The translations under genes and the position numbers were made by a program. Positions 1-11,316 of a DNA stretch of 64,000 nucleotides are shown piece after piece. Under the pieces are notes generated by a model, which saw only the letters and a program-made list of their open reading frames with translations, did no database searches and was not told the DNA's origin. The DNA is taken from assembly GCA_029931535.1 (NCBI GenBank), contig JAQPZY010000728.1, forward strand, positions 209,001-273,000, read 5' to 3'. The DNA is from Margaritifera margaritifera (Eukaryota; Mollusca; Bivalvia; Unionida; Margaritiferidae). The number at the start of each line of letters is the position of its first letter. Position 1 is the first letter of the stretch.

Positions 1-249
1 TGCATATCAAAACAATATTCCGTCCAAATTTAAAAACCAGCATTGTATTGAACAGAGGCTATGATTCAGAGTTTTCCTTATGCGTATAATCATGGCATTT
101 GATAGAGACTGTAAAAACAGGCAACCCTATTTGTCTGACTTTAGACTTATAAATTGTATAAAATATAGAGTTCTCATTTTTCATTTTGTGTGCACTCAAA
201 GGGACTTTCGTAAATACATAAATATAAGCAGAGTAATTATTTTTCATAC

Positions 250-275
250 TCTCTCTCTCTCTCTCTCTCTCTCTC
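250..275. repeat. (CT)n microsatellite
   Basis: Uninterrupted CT dinucleotide tract. A shorter related tract lies at about 1571-1592. Simple sequence repeat with no other signal around it. Confidence 0.9.
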
Positions 276-542
276 AGGCACCTTCGCTTTCAAACACTTT
301 ACTTGTGTATCAGCAAAATACGTCATATTAGCAAATCGTGCAAGATTCATGTTAATTTTGTTCAGATCATAATTCTTATGTTTGTAACCTAATTTCAGTG
401 TCGAAAGAAATACTTAACCCCTTTCAAGAGTTTTAATTTAATACGAAAAGAGCTGTAATACAAATATTTAACCTAACTTTCTATCACTTCTTAATAATAG
501 ACACTAAGAAGAGCCCCATTATCGCACTACCATCCGTCTAAT

Positions 543-755
543 TACCTTATATACTCGCTCATAAGTCGGATCCAACTGCAAAGACCCAGATCTGCCATCG
601 CATAATGCACCGGCAGATCTGGGTTTATGCATTTTGTTAGGACTTTTAGTAGAACAAACAACATAGATCCTGATCTGTTTGCGCATTAAACGACGGCAGA
701 TCTGGGCCTATATTATTTGCAGTTGGATCCGACTTATAAGCTAGTATATACGGTA
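543..755. mobile_element. Palindromic double-hairpin MITE, copy A
   Basis: About 213 bp with terminal inverted repeats of roughly 38 bp. The left end reads close to TACCGTATATACTCGCTTAT and the right end is its reverse complement, GTATATACGGTA. Two internal hairpins follow, built on AGACCCAGATCTGCC at about 581-626 and AGATCCTGATCTG at about 658-718, separated by a spacer containing TTTGTTAGGA and AGAACAAACA. There is no coding capacity. Four relatives occur in this window (about 5021, 32556, 35247 and 41302). The ends sit beside TA, compatible with a TA target duplication, but I cannot assign a transposase superfamily. In this copy the right arm of the second hairpin matches hairpin 1 rather than its own partner. 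Confidence 0.85.
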
Positions 756-775
756 GTCTTTATAAATCAGAGATC

Positions 776-3700
776 TTCCTCTGAGGTACCTGTATTAGGC
801 TGATGGTAGTAGGAGAATGAAAACACCCATGAGGCGGCAAGGAACGTTTTCTAGTCGATTTGAAGAACTATAACAAATTAAACCGATAGGCCATCGCCTC
901 ATGGAAAATATGACAGTTTTTGTTTTTACTTAAGCCTACGCATTAGAATTCCTCGTTATATAATGTCGGCAGCTTCTGTTAATAGTGTGTCGTATTCAAT
1001 GAAAAAAGATCTTCTATTGATACGATTCTACACTAGATAATGTTTCACAGCCTTTTTGCGTAACGAAGGTGCATAGTCTAAATGGCGATGAACATTATGA
1101 AACTTAATTTCGCTTGTTAAAAATAGTCGACCGAAGAAAAATGATTCCTTTTTCGGAAGTTTGCCGTTCAAATGCACAAGCATTTCTCTTTCTTACATTT
1201 GTCGATCGGAGGATCACTAATTTTAAAGGAGCATTTACAATTGTAAGATTTATACAAGTTTCACACTATGATGAAAATGGATTCTCTCTAAAAGTAGGAA
1301 TACTCAAATAAGTGAAATCGATTTTTGCAAATGAAAGCTGATAAAATGTTTTTATTTTATATATTTCATAATGAGATACTGACATGTATCAGTGTGAGAA
1401 AAATTGAGATCCCCACAGTGACAATAAAAGTCGTATCGCACTGTGGCGCTATCACCTATGGAACTATTTTCTTCTCGCATTTAGATAATATATCTGCCAT
1501 TACGTATGGTCTATTTCCATACTTAGGTCGCATTTATGTTTTCTCCTTTATCATTTTCTCTGTCTGTCGGTCTCTGTCTCTCTCTCTCTCCATCTGGATG
1601 AACAGATCTTAAAATATGCCAGCATTGTGCATTTTTGTAAAAAGGAGGTACCATAAAAATGTCTAAAAGAAAACTCGAAACAAGAACAAGGTTTCAAGTA
1701 TTAGCTTATTTAAAATAGTTTTCCACATGAATCGTGCAAATTGTCATTGACTGAACTTACATGACCTGTTTATATTCGATATTCTGTGTCACTCACACCC
1801 GTTACACTCTGCGACAAACTGTACAATATTAGGGCAAATCTCTGTGATAAATATATAAATACAAATTGTTTAATCAGCGATTTTAACTATCATATCACTC
1901 ATAATCGACTGTGAAAACGATGGATCTATTTGGGATGGGTGAAATTAAGTGGCTATCGAAATTTGCGTGCGGAATTTCCAAACTACACTGCTTATTCGTC
2001 TGTACTGTTAACCGTATTTGTCACCGAATGAAAAAAAGTAAAATATCCTGCAGGCTCGAGGTTTTTTCTTCTATTTGTGCCTTCCAAAAATATATAATAT
2101 AAAGAAAATCTACGTTTTTTAGAGGGGTATATAAGAATTGTTTCACCTGTGATGTGAAATTCCCCATTCGTGACAAGACAAAGTTTCCCCTTCATCGTGA
2201 AATATTTCCTTATATCTACTCAAAAGATGTAGTTTTCCACTATATTTTTTCTTCGGCAATATCGTAGTGGATTTTATCAGTCAAGAGGATTGTGGAAAAC
2301 TCATAAACACGCCTCCAAACAGAGACGAAATTAGTTAGAGGCATGACTGCATTCTGTAGACAACCTTGCTTCGGTCTGAAGCTGTTATTGACCCTCAGTA
2401 GAAAACAGAGGGAAAAAAAAGTAATATAAGTACTAATTAATTGTTTATTTTTTCCCCCGTAGTACAAGGTTAGAGAAATCTATTAGATATACCAAGAAAT
2501 ATTATAGCTATATACTAGGGACATTCTTGCCTCTTTTTGACGCGCAATCAATTTTAATGACATCTAATAGTGTTTTAGTTTTTATTTGCACATTGAAGAG
2601 AAGTTTCCAGTGTAACAATTCCTTTTACATTGTTGAACCTGATTTTGTGCGGCAATCAAGGATTTTCTCTTCGTCTTCTTGTTCGTCTCACCCAGTACAG
2701 CAACCTCCTAATATCAGAACTGGCCCGTTGTTCTCTGCTGTGTACCAATTGCCTAATCAATTCCGTTTCTCTCCAATCGAATATTGTTAGCTTTTGTCTG
2801 TCAAAAATGTGTTCACCTTCAAAAATGTGTTATTTTTATATGTCAGTGTTGCGTGCCCTATTGGCGCATTATAATATCTTTGTATGGCCGCCTCTTGGTG
2901 ACTGTTACATCCATCCAAGAAGATATTATTACAACCTAGCTTTCAAGTGATTTAATTTAATTCTACGCTTAGGTCAATTTTTTGTGTAATGTTGGTTGTA
3001 GAGCCATGTAACTTTGTGTGGGGATACATATTAATAAAAACAACACCTTTCTACCAATGAATGGGTCATTTGACGACTGTTTCACGCTTCAGCGAATCTA
3101 GCTCTGATTAAGTTTGACATTTAATCAGTTTAACGTGCACTTTTGACTGTAGGGTCCTGAAAACTCCGTGAGAGAAACCGACTTGGTGCGTACACCACAT
3201 TTCTTTCAAAAGAGAGTGGCGAGGCATCCGTGTTCTATGAATACATTTCTAGCTCCTCTCTCCTCTGCTCTTATTCCATTTTACCCTATATTATCTAAAG
3301 CATTCGTCTTGGAACATGGATAGACATTATTGAGCAGCCTTTCACATATTTTTCTAGGAATCATTCATCTTTCACAATAAAGTCTACCACAATCAATTAC
3401 CATTCCCTTCAACATATATTACCATAAACTATCTATATAGGATCATGGATGCAGTGCACATTGGTATCTGCTTATAAGTCAATATGCACAACAGTGTCTA
3501 CCCTGTTTTGGTCCCATCCACGATACGGACTGTGTATCTGATGATCAAGGTTGTTTCTGACAAGGAGATCATAAAACGTATGAGCCTGAGCTTATTGATG
3601 TATCTTAATCAATCACAAGGGACTTTCAAAAAGTCATTTTTGTTTGTCTGAAATAGGAAATTAAATCTCAAACTTAACTTCAGAGTTTACAATCTCTTGG

Positions 3701-5020
3701 CAAGAAGTTAATGGTCAAGACTGTGTCACAACGGTTTTGTTTCGTGGCTAGTATTTCTTTATTAAAATAAGGTTGATAGGATAATGGTGGACACAAAACA
3801 ATATTTATATATGAAAAATCATAATAATAGTGCAAGATTTCAATGTTTAGTCATGAAAGGCTTGAAAATAATTCGTAATTGATTGTTAAAAATGACTTAG
3901 CAAGTTATATTTAGAAACTGAAGAGATGGTAAAAAACCACAAACGAAGCTATTGCAAATATATGCACTTGTTTGTGTTCTTTTTAGCCCCCTCCCCAGCC
4001 CTTTGACCCCACCTACACGCCCGTGACTGCATCAGGATTTGAAACATACGCTGTTATCAACACATCCCTTTGAAACAACACATTTCAATTTGAACCTCCC
4101 TTCATTCAATTCGTGTATGTCCCAAGTAATAATCCATATGACAATGAACATTCGATCTTTGACCCACTTCCCTCCAACAACAAGAACGAGGGTTCATCAA
4201 GGATTCCGAACCTTTATTGTCATCTACTCATCCTCAGGAAATACGATACCAAATATCATTGTTCTATCTCATTAGTTTAGATATGGAGTTCGGGTTATAA
4301 GGAGAACTGACAAATGGACGTACGTACGCAAGGACACACGGATGAACTTAATGACTGACTGACTGACATTATCAGTCACACTATAACCGTAAAAGGATGG
4401 ATATAATAAATTGCAGTGAATGAATACAAGGTAGAGGACATTTATACCAGTGAGAATGGAAGATAATTGCTTTCATTTTTTTAATTTAGTTAACATTAGA
4501 ATGTGTCAATACAAAATGACAACAGGTCCTTATGATTTATTCTTACTGTATTCTAACCAACGAATAAATATCTTACGTGTTGACCACTTTTAGTCAATAT
4601 AAATTACATATTTAGGTCACGGACGACACGAATCTCTCTTTGTTGGCGTTGTATCCATACCAAAATCAGAAACATATCAAAAACTACATGAACCCTGCTG
4701 CACCTGCACTTTAATGTATCAATACAATTAATTGTTATCTTGAAACTACTGGGATAACCGCTCTTCATCAAAGGGAACTCCTCTCGAGAAAAATTAAATT
4801 GTGTCTTATTAGAAGGGCAACTTATGAGCTTAATGCTTGTTATTTTTCTAAACAGGTGCATGTTAATTAGTTTGGCTAATTTTCAGAAACATTCTAAAAG
4901 ATATTATAGACCGGTGTCAATATCTCAAAGGGAATCAAATCCCATACAAATGAGAGCACGGTTAAAAATATTCTTGGAAAAAGCGAAATCGAATCAAAAA
5001 CACAAGTATACTATACTAGC
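776..5020. other. Non-coding AT-rich stretch
   Basis: Only short chance reading frames are present, most in the range expected for AT-rich DNA, with no recognisable domain, RNA gene or large repeat. There is a CT-rich run near 1571-1592. Nothing else supportable. Confidence 0.6.
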
Positions 5021-5240
5021 TACCGTAATAGTCGCTTATAAGTCGATTCCATCTGAAAACTGCACAGACCCAGATCTGCCGTCACATAATCCGCCGGAAG
5101 ATCTGGGTCTATGTAGTTTGTTAGGAGTAATCAGTAGAAAAAACATCATGGACCCTGATCTGCCAGCGCATCATTTGATGGCAGATCAGTGTCTATGTTG
5201 CTTGCAGTTGGACTCCACTTATAAGCGAGTATAGACAGCA
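5021..5240. mobile_element. Palindromic double-hairpin MITE, copy B
   Basis: Same organisation as the copy at 543. The left terminus is TACCGTAATAGTCGCTTATA and the right terminus contains CTTATAAGCGAGTATAGAC. Hairpin 1 (about 5060-5120) is built on CAGACCCAGATCTGCC and hairpin 2 (about 5139-5203) on GACCCTGATCTGCC. The spacer TTTGTTAGGAGTAATCAGTA is shared with the copy at 41302. A long frame running into this copy is an artefact of its locally higher GC content. Confidence 0.85.
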
Positions 5241-5638
5241 CATGCTAGTTGGCGATATCATTAGATGTTTCCTTCCTGATACCTAACTACGTTGAAGATA
5301 ACAAACTGACTATTTATGTACTAAAATATTCACAATAAATAATACGGGTGATATATAAATCAGACCGTACTATTTATTGTCGAGCCTGCCTTAGTGGAAG
5401 TTCAACATAGCCATCACTTGGGCTTCCGTGTTCGTCTCCGTCACCCCAGATTATCGTCAATGTTAAAGATATTTAGATTAAATTTAATGTGAAGGTTTTT
5501 ACTCTATGGCGAATAAAAGGAGGGCTCCAAAGAAAGTCAGTATCTTCATTGTCGTTATATCGCACCATTCGCAACTTTTACGTCAATCATACGGATTATA
5601 CGTCGAATGTATGTAGATAGCTGCCATTCGGTTTTCAA
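5241..5638. other. Non-coding stretch
   Basis: Unique AT-rich DNA between the palindromic element and the inverted Penelope fragment. I see nothing in it. Confidence 0.5.
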
Positions 5639-6300
5639 CCAGCCTAGGCGCTTTCGATTCTAAATGAGTCTTTATTAAAGGCAAACACAAAACAGAGACA
5701 AGAAAAACAATAAACACGAAAAACCGTTGAAATTACAAAAGTTTACATAACTATTTCTAATAGAATTAAAGATTGTAAATGTTTAATGGTTTGTCTTGTT
5801 GTAAACTAGTTGGTACTGACTTACAAAGGGAAGAGCCATAGCGCCATCTGTTTTTGATGTAAATTGGTGTAATCGGAAATTATTTTCCGGATATTTCATT
5901 GTTTCTGTAATGCGAGTAATGACCATAGCAATAATAACACCAGGAAGAAGTACAGAAAAAGAAGAAACAAGAAACAAGCAGTAATTATAGGTGACTGAGT
6001 GAGTAATGAGCGAAATGATGAGTTATTTAATTGAAAACGGGGTGGCTGTAAACAAATGATGATTTTATTTGCGTGTGGTTGTCCTTTTTCTAGTCTTCTT
6101 GGTTTAAGCTGCTTGGTTTCAGTGTTCTAATGCGGCGTATCCAGTAAGATTCCTTTTTATTCCTGGCTTCGGAACTCCAGTTGGGGTTGCCAGCAATTGT
6201 GTCACTGAAATTGTGGCCAGGGAAAGAGAAGTGTTCTGCAACTGGACTTTTGTACAGCTTCTTTGTCATCCAATCAGATCTGTGAAGATTGATCCTTTTG
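5639..6300 (-). mobile_element. Inverted 3' fragment of a Penelope-like element
   Basis: Read on the minus strand this holds, in order, the C-terminal half of a GIY-YIG endonuclease domain (6300 down to a TAG at 6090), a ~330 bp 3' untranslated part, and a tail (about 5760-5639) that matches the tail of the plus-strand element at 8214 nearly base for base (AGAAATAGTTATGTA, then GTTTATTG, then AAAGACTCA, then the TCGAAAG region). It lies head-to-head with the plus-strand body starting near 6305. Inverted partial copies are known for Penelope-like elements. The left end is cut off without the (TA)n tract seen at other tails. Confidence 0.85.
6090..6300 (-). pseudogene. GIY-YIG endonuclease C-terminal half (Penelope-like)
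   Basis: About 69 codons are open on the minus strand up to a TAG stop at 6090-6092. The reading starts with KRINLHRSDWMTKK, continues with the conserved block PVAEHFSLPGHNFSD, then NPNWSSEARNKKESYW, and ends LKPSSLNQED. This is the typical C-terminal portion of the endonuclease of GIY-YIG-bearing Penelope-like elements, which nicks target DNA for target-primed reverse transcription. No N-terminal GIY/YIG strand is attached on this strand. That half is present at 8040-8213 on the plus strand. The frame is undamaged over this length, unlike the plus-strand body. Confidence 0.8.
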
Positions 6301-6304
6301 GATC
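6291..6304. repeat. Short perfect inverted repeat at head-to-head junction
   Basis: GATCC-TTTT-GGATC, a 14-bp perfect palindrome with a 4-nt loop, sits exactly where the minus-strand Penelope fragment meets the plus-strand body. It may mark template switching or fold-back at the junction (inference). Confidence 0.7.
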
Positions 6305-6329
6305 AGGCAGAAATAAAATTGTTATAGAA

Positions 6330-7761
6330 AAAGTTTGGAGTTTCTGTCCCACCCAAAGACATACGACAGAGGTAAGCTGCAAAAGGACACTGACGACTTT
6401 ATCCGCCGACTTAGACTCAAGGCCCATTTTGCCTTGGAGCCAAAAATGAATCAGAGGGAGATATCGACCGCGACCGACACATCTTCCAAAAGAAAAGTAG
6501 TTGGACCCCACCAGAAAACTCAAATGCAAATCTAGAAGCCTTCATCAACTCAGTTGAAAACGACACTTTAAAACTCATCGACCATGCTAACAGATATTCA
6601 GACTTGAGCAAATAAGAGAAAGATGCATATATTCATTGAAAAACAGAACAGACATCATAATCAAGTCTGCAGATAAGGGCTCCGCTCTGGTTGTTATAAA
6701 TAGGGAAGACTAAATAAATGAAGCAAATACACAACTAAGCGACGCCAGGTTCTACCAAAAACTAGACCAAGATCCAACACTGGACTATGCAAAAACCATA
6801 ACAAATATTATTGATGAGGCATGCCAAAAGCCCAAAAACCCTAGAGCATAAAGATTGTATCTTCTACCTAAAATTCACAAACAAGGAAACCCGGGTAGAC
6901 CTATAATCTCCGGTAACGGGCACCCGACAGAAAGGATATCAGAATATCTGGATCATTTCATGAGACCACATGTCCACAAATTACCATCCTATCTTCAGGG
7001 CACGACAGATTACCTCAAAAAAAGCAAAACAAGCGAACCATTACCGCCAGATACGATGCTTGTTTCAATAGACGTCACATCCCTGTATACTAATATACCT
7101 ATCAGGCGTATAGAGAAGCATGGGAAAAAAGAACTGTAGACGATCCGCTGACTAATTTCCTAGTTAAACTTCTGGAGCTAGTCCTAAAACTCAATAACTT
7201 TGTATTCAATGAAGAAAACTACCTCCAAATTAATGGAACCGCAATGGGTACAATAATGCCCTCCTCGTATGCTAATATTTTCATGGGAACACTGGAGGGT
7301 CAACTTTAGCATTGGTGGAAATTACACCATACCAGTGGGTACGCTTCATCAATGATATAGAAATGATGTGGCAACATGGAAGAGAAAATATGCATGACTT
7401 CATATTAAAAGCAAACAACTTCCATCCTTCAAGAAACTTCACGGCAGAAGTCTCCAACTCAAAGCACGTTTTTATGGACACAGTAATCAGACTGGTAGAA
7501 AACAAGCTCCATACAGACATCTACTCGAATCCAACTGATAAACACCTGTATCTTCTCCCATCCAGCTGTCATCCAAAACATTACATTCGGAACATCCCGT
7601 ATAACCAGGCGCTGAGGATACGCAGAATTTGCTCCGAGGATGAAACATTCCAAAAGAAATCTGAAGAGTTATCTGACGATTTGATGAACCGAGGCTACGA
7701 CAAAGACCTGATAGCGGAGGCAACACAAGGTCTAAACAAACAAACCTCAATGACCTACTAA
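6330..7761 (+). pseudogene. Penelope-like reverse transcriptase, broken
   Basis: Fragments in several plus frames make up one reverse transcriptase. They are an N-terminal part (KLQKDTDDFIRRLRLKAHF, about 6380-6430), the hallmark [20 protein letters not shown] (about 6858-6918), the first catalytic region [14 protein letters not shown] (about 7063-7105), a block with INGTAMGT and SSYANIFMG (about 7230-7290), and a C-terminal stretch of 149 codons at 7312-7761. The catalytic box normally reading YIDD is FIND here (near 7345), so the second aspartate is lost. Together with stops near 6535, 6850 and 7137 and frame changes, this makes it a dead copy. The family copies RNA into DNA at a nicked chromosomal site. 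Confidence 0.88.
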
Positions 7762-8213
7762 AATACATAGAGAAGAAAAAGGTTCATCAGATACCATTTA
7801 TCCTGACCTACCATCCAGACAACCCCAAAGTAGGTAGAATCATCCAGAAACACTGGGCCATCATGGAATCTTGTGATACACTAAAGTCAATCCTCCCTAA
7901 CAAACCAGTAGTAGCTTACCGCATGCCAAGAAACCTCAAAGACATCCTAGTTATAGTGAAGCTAATGCCAATCACAATCCACGACCATTCTAGCAAATCT
8001 GGTCCATGTGGTGATTAAAGGTGCAAAACCTGGCAACATATGACAGAGACCAGCACATTTTCTAGCACAGCGACGAGCGAAAAATTGAACATACATGGTC
8101 CAAACAGAACGTGCAAAACAGAGAACGTAATTTATCTCATCACATGTAAGATCTGTGGCCTTCAGTATGTCCGAGAAACTGAAAAGCTACACAAAAGGAC
8201 CAATCTTCACAGA

Positions 8214-8222
<9 letters not shown>
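7762..8222 (+). pseudogene. Penelope-like linker and GIY-YIG N-terminal half, truncated
   Basis: The frame carries the linker HPDNPKVGRIIQKHWAIM and the conserved VVAYRMPRNLKDILV. It then reads GPCGD, a TAA stop near 8018, RCKTW, and then, from 8040, the start of the endonuclease: TENVIYLITCKICGLQYV and LHKRTNLHRNS. The GIY-YIG pair appears here as IYL and QYV. After HRNS the frame leaves the domain and enters the 3' tail, so the catalytic C-terminal half is absent. The missing half is encoded in inverted orientation at 6090-6300. Confidence 0.82.
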
Positions 8223-8577
<355 letters not shown>

Positions 8578-8578
8578 A

Positions 8579-11253
8579 CCAAGATCATTAAAAATATTAT
8601 TTTTCCAAGATTTGTGTAAGTTTTATTAATCTTATGACAATGAGTTGAGTATGCATCACTATGTAAACAACTGTCAAATCTTATTTGCTTTTATCCTATT
8701 TGACCGGTAGAACAAAATGTGTGAAACACTCATATTCAGTTTTAAAAGGCAAATATAAAAATATAAAGTATTTTTTCTGTGTGAGTCGATGCTTCTATCA
8801 ATTAGTCCATATATTGATACGTCCTCTCGCCTATCTATATCATTCCATCCGTCGTCTGTCCATCTATATATCTATCCATCCATCCATCTATATATCTATC
8901 TATCTATCCGATTTGCGTATTTTCATAAAATTTAGACGAGTTGAATTCGAGGTTATTTACTTTCACCCAACTTGCCTTGACCTTTGTGCCCAATAAATTA
9001 GTATTTTGAAGGCGATTATTTTGGCACCTATTGAAATGAATAGCGTGTAATAAGTCACTATTGAATAAATTATCGATGAATTTGAGGACGGAAGCAAAAG
9101 TCAATAGAAAAGAAACTACTGAATCGGTTGGAAAAGAATCTATAAAATATGTTAGCCACCATCTTGCCGGTATTTGTATAGCTAGGTTATCTTGTAATTT
9201 CTAATCGGTCCACAGTTTCAATTTCTGACAAAAGCGAAATATAAGGTTAAAATGTGTTAAACTCTGACATTGGAAAGTTATCGCTTTAATCATTGAAGTC
9301 ATGTATGTAATCCATTATATTTTTACATTTTTACTTCTAAGGCTTTATGGTTTTATTGTCGGTGACTATTTCTAACCAGTGGCCACAGAAAGTCCCTGTT
9401 ACTTCTTTCTCAACTCATCATCAGCTCTTGAGATCCGATTAATTTGATACATCATTATTATCAATTTCATCTGCAAAGTAGTCTAGATAAATTATTTTGC
9501 CTGAAGGGCCGCTAAAAGACAAAAAATTGGCTTTGAAATCAATAACATAATCTCGCGTAACCTTTACGTTTGCATGGGACAAGTGATATGTATTTTGTGT
9601 TAGAAACACATATATAAATTGAATCATTACAGCTATCATTTCATTAAATTTTCCATCTTTCCGTTTATGATAAGACCAGAATCTAAAGAGACCAGAAGGA
9701 AAAGTGGAGTTTATGATCTTAACAAAAATGCCAAATATAAAAGCTCAGTGACAAAGGAAATATGGGGAATATTTCATTTTTGGTGTACAAGATTGCATTG
9801 AAAGCACTCATTTTCTACCTGAATTTTTCTACTGCAGTATGTACAGGTCAAAGGAAAACGAAGAAACTTTAGGAATAAAACAGAAATTCATCATGAGACA
9901 TTTTTCAGGTAAAGACGTTAACATGTGTGAAATTGTGGCAATGCCTCGAGGAGGAGTAAAATGAAACAGACACACACACAAAAAAAAAGATTAAAAGAAC
10001 CTTCCCTTTCATTATTCATCACTATTTCCTTGTGATCGGATGGCGATATAACCACGAAAACAGGCAAAATATAGTAAACACATTTAATACGATGAAAAGA
10101 GAAAGAAAACTGCTATTTGTATTCTTAAAAAAAACGATTAAAAGAGATAAAGTGATGATATATGACAAACTTAGCCCCTTTGCTTGTTAGTGTCTGTGTT
10201 CATAGATTGACATAAAAGCGGGAAGCCTTAATACAGGTCCAAATCATGGAAGTTTAAAATTGAAAAAAAAAATTGTGTAATAAAGAGTTTTTGTTTAAAT
10301 AGTCACATATACCGCAATTAACCACAGAGGGGGGGGGGGGAATGTACCAGTAAGAAGAGCGCAGGTTCTGAAATTTCACAAAAAATTCCGCAACCGATCT
10401 TAGAGTCGGCCCAGAGCTATATTTAAATACTCATACTTTATCCATGCTACTTCGTCGTAGGAAAAATTGCAGAAATCATAAAAGTAACTCTCAAAGACAT
10501 GTGTGGTAATGTTGTGTTGTCTTAGAGCTATTTTGGTACTGTAAGTTAATATTGTCTTCTTTGTATTGAAATTCTTCACTATTGTTTTTTTCTTAAGCTG
10601 ATTTCTTTACTTTACCTAATATAAAAAAAACCTTTCCAAAGATGAAACAAAATGTCTAACTTATTTAGTTGTGTAAGTGGTTTCAATTAAATGAATGCAA
10701 AAACAAAACAAAACAAAAATAAAGCATAACAATTAATTCAATATCATGGTTGTTTTACGAGAATATTCCTTCTACACGATTAAGCTCCTTGAGTAGCATT
10801 GTTTTATATCGAGAACATAACTTATGTTCGTTTTGATTAAAGAACTTACCCTTTAACCTTACGAATTTTTGAAGATTTGTATCTTAAAGGCAGAGAGATC
10901 AGTTATAATATTATTTTTCATGGATTCAAGCTATATATGCAAACATAATTCATATTTTAGGAAAGAGAAATAAAAAGCGAACTTTTAACAATTTCACTTA
11001 CTCTTATAGGTTAGAAATTGTATCAGAACTTTCTAAATTGTCAAAATGATATACTGCATTAACATTGTGGGAGAGGTAGTGCAATTACCTTTCATCTATC
11101 CTTCTCTTTTTTAAAAATATAATTATATTACACACAATCATAGTATTATCATTTCTTATACTTAAATATCACAGTGGTAAGAGGTTTGTTATAACATTAC
11201 AATCAGCGGGAAAACTTCCAACACATGGAAATATTAATAAATAGGTATGTAAA

Positions 11254-11257
<4 letters not shown>
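8579..11257. other. Non-coding AT-rich stretch with short simple repeats
   Basis: Contains an interrupted (TCTA/TCCA)n tract at about 8831-8909 and a run of about 12 G at 10329-10340. No coding signal or transposon was recognised in the rest. Confidence 0.6.
8831..8909. repeat. Interrupted TCTA/TCCA tetranucleotide repeat
   Basis: Mixture of CTATCTATA, CCATCCATC and CTATCTATC units. Simple sequence repeat. Confidence 0.85.

Positions 11258-11314
<57 letters not shown>
11258..11314. repeat. (TA)n microsatellite
   Basis: Uninterrupted AT/TA tract of about 57 bp. No mobile-element tail was recognised on either side, unlike the tracts at 8457 and 33568. Confidence 0.95.

Positions 11315-11316
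<2 letters not shown>

Noticed and set aside
4824..5234. 136-codon plus-strand frame
   Set aside because: Its 3' half is the palindromic MITE at 5021-5240, whose higher GC removes stops. No domain and no homologous frame in the other copies.
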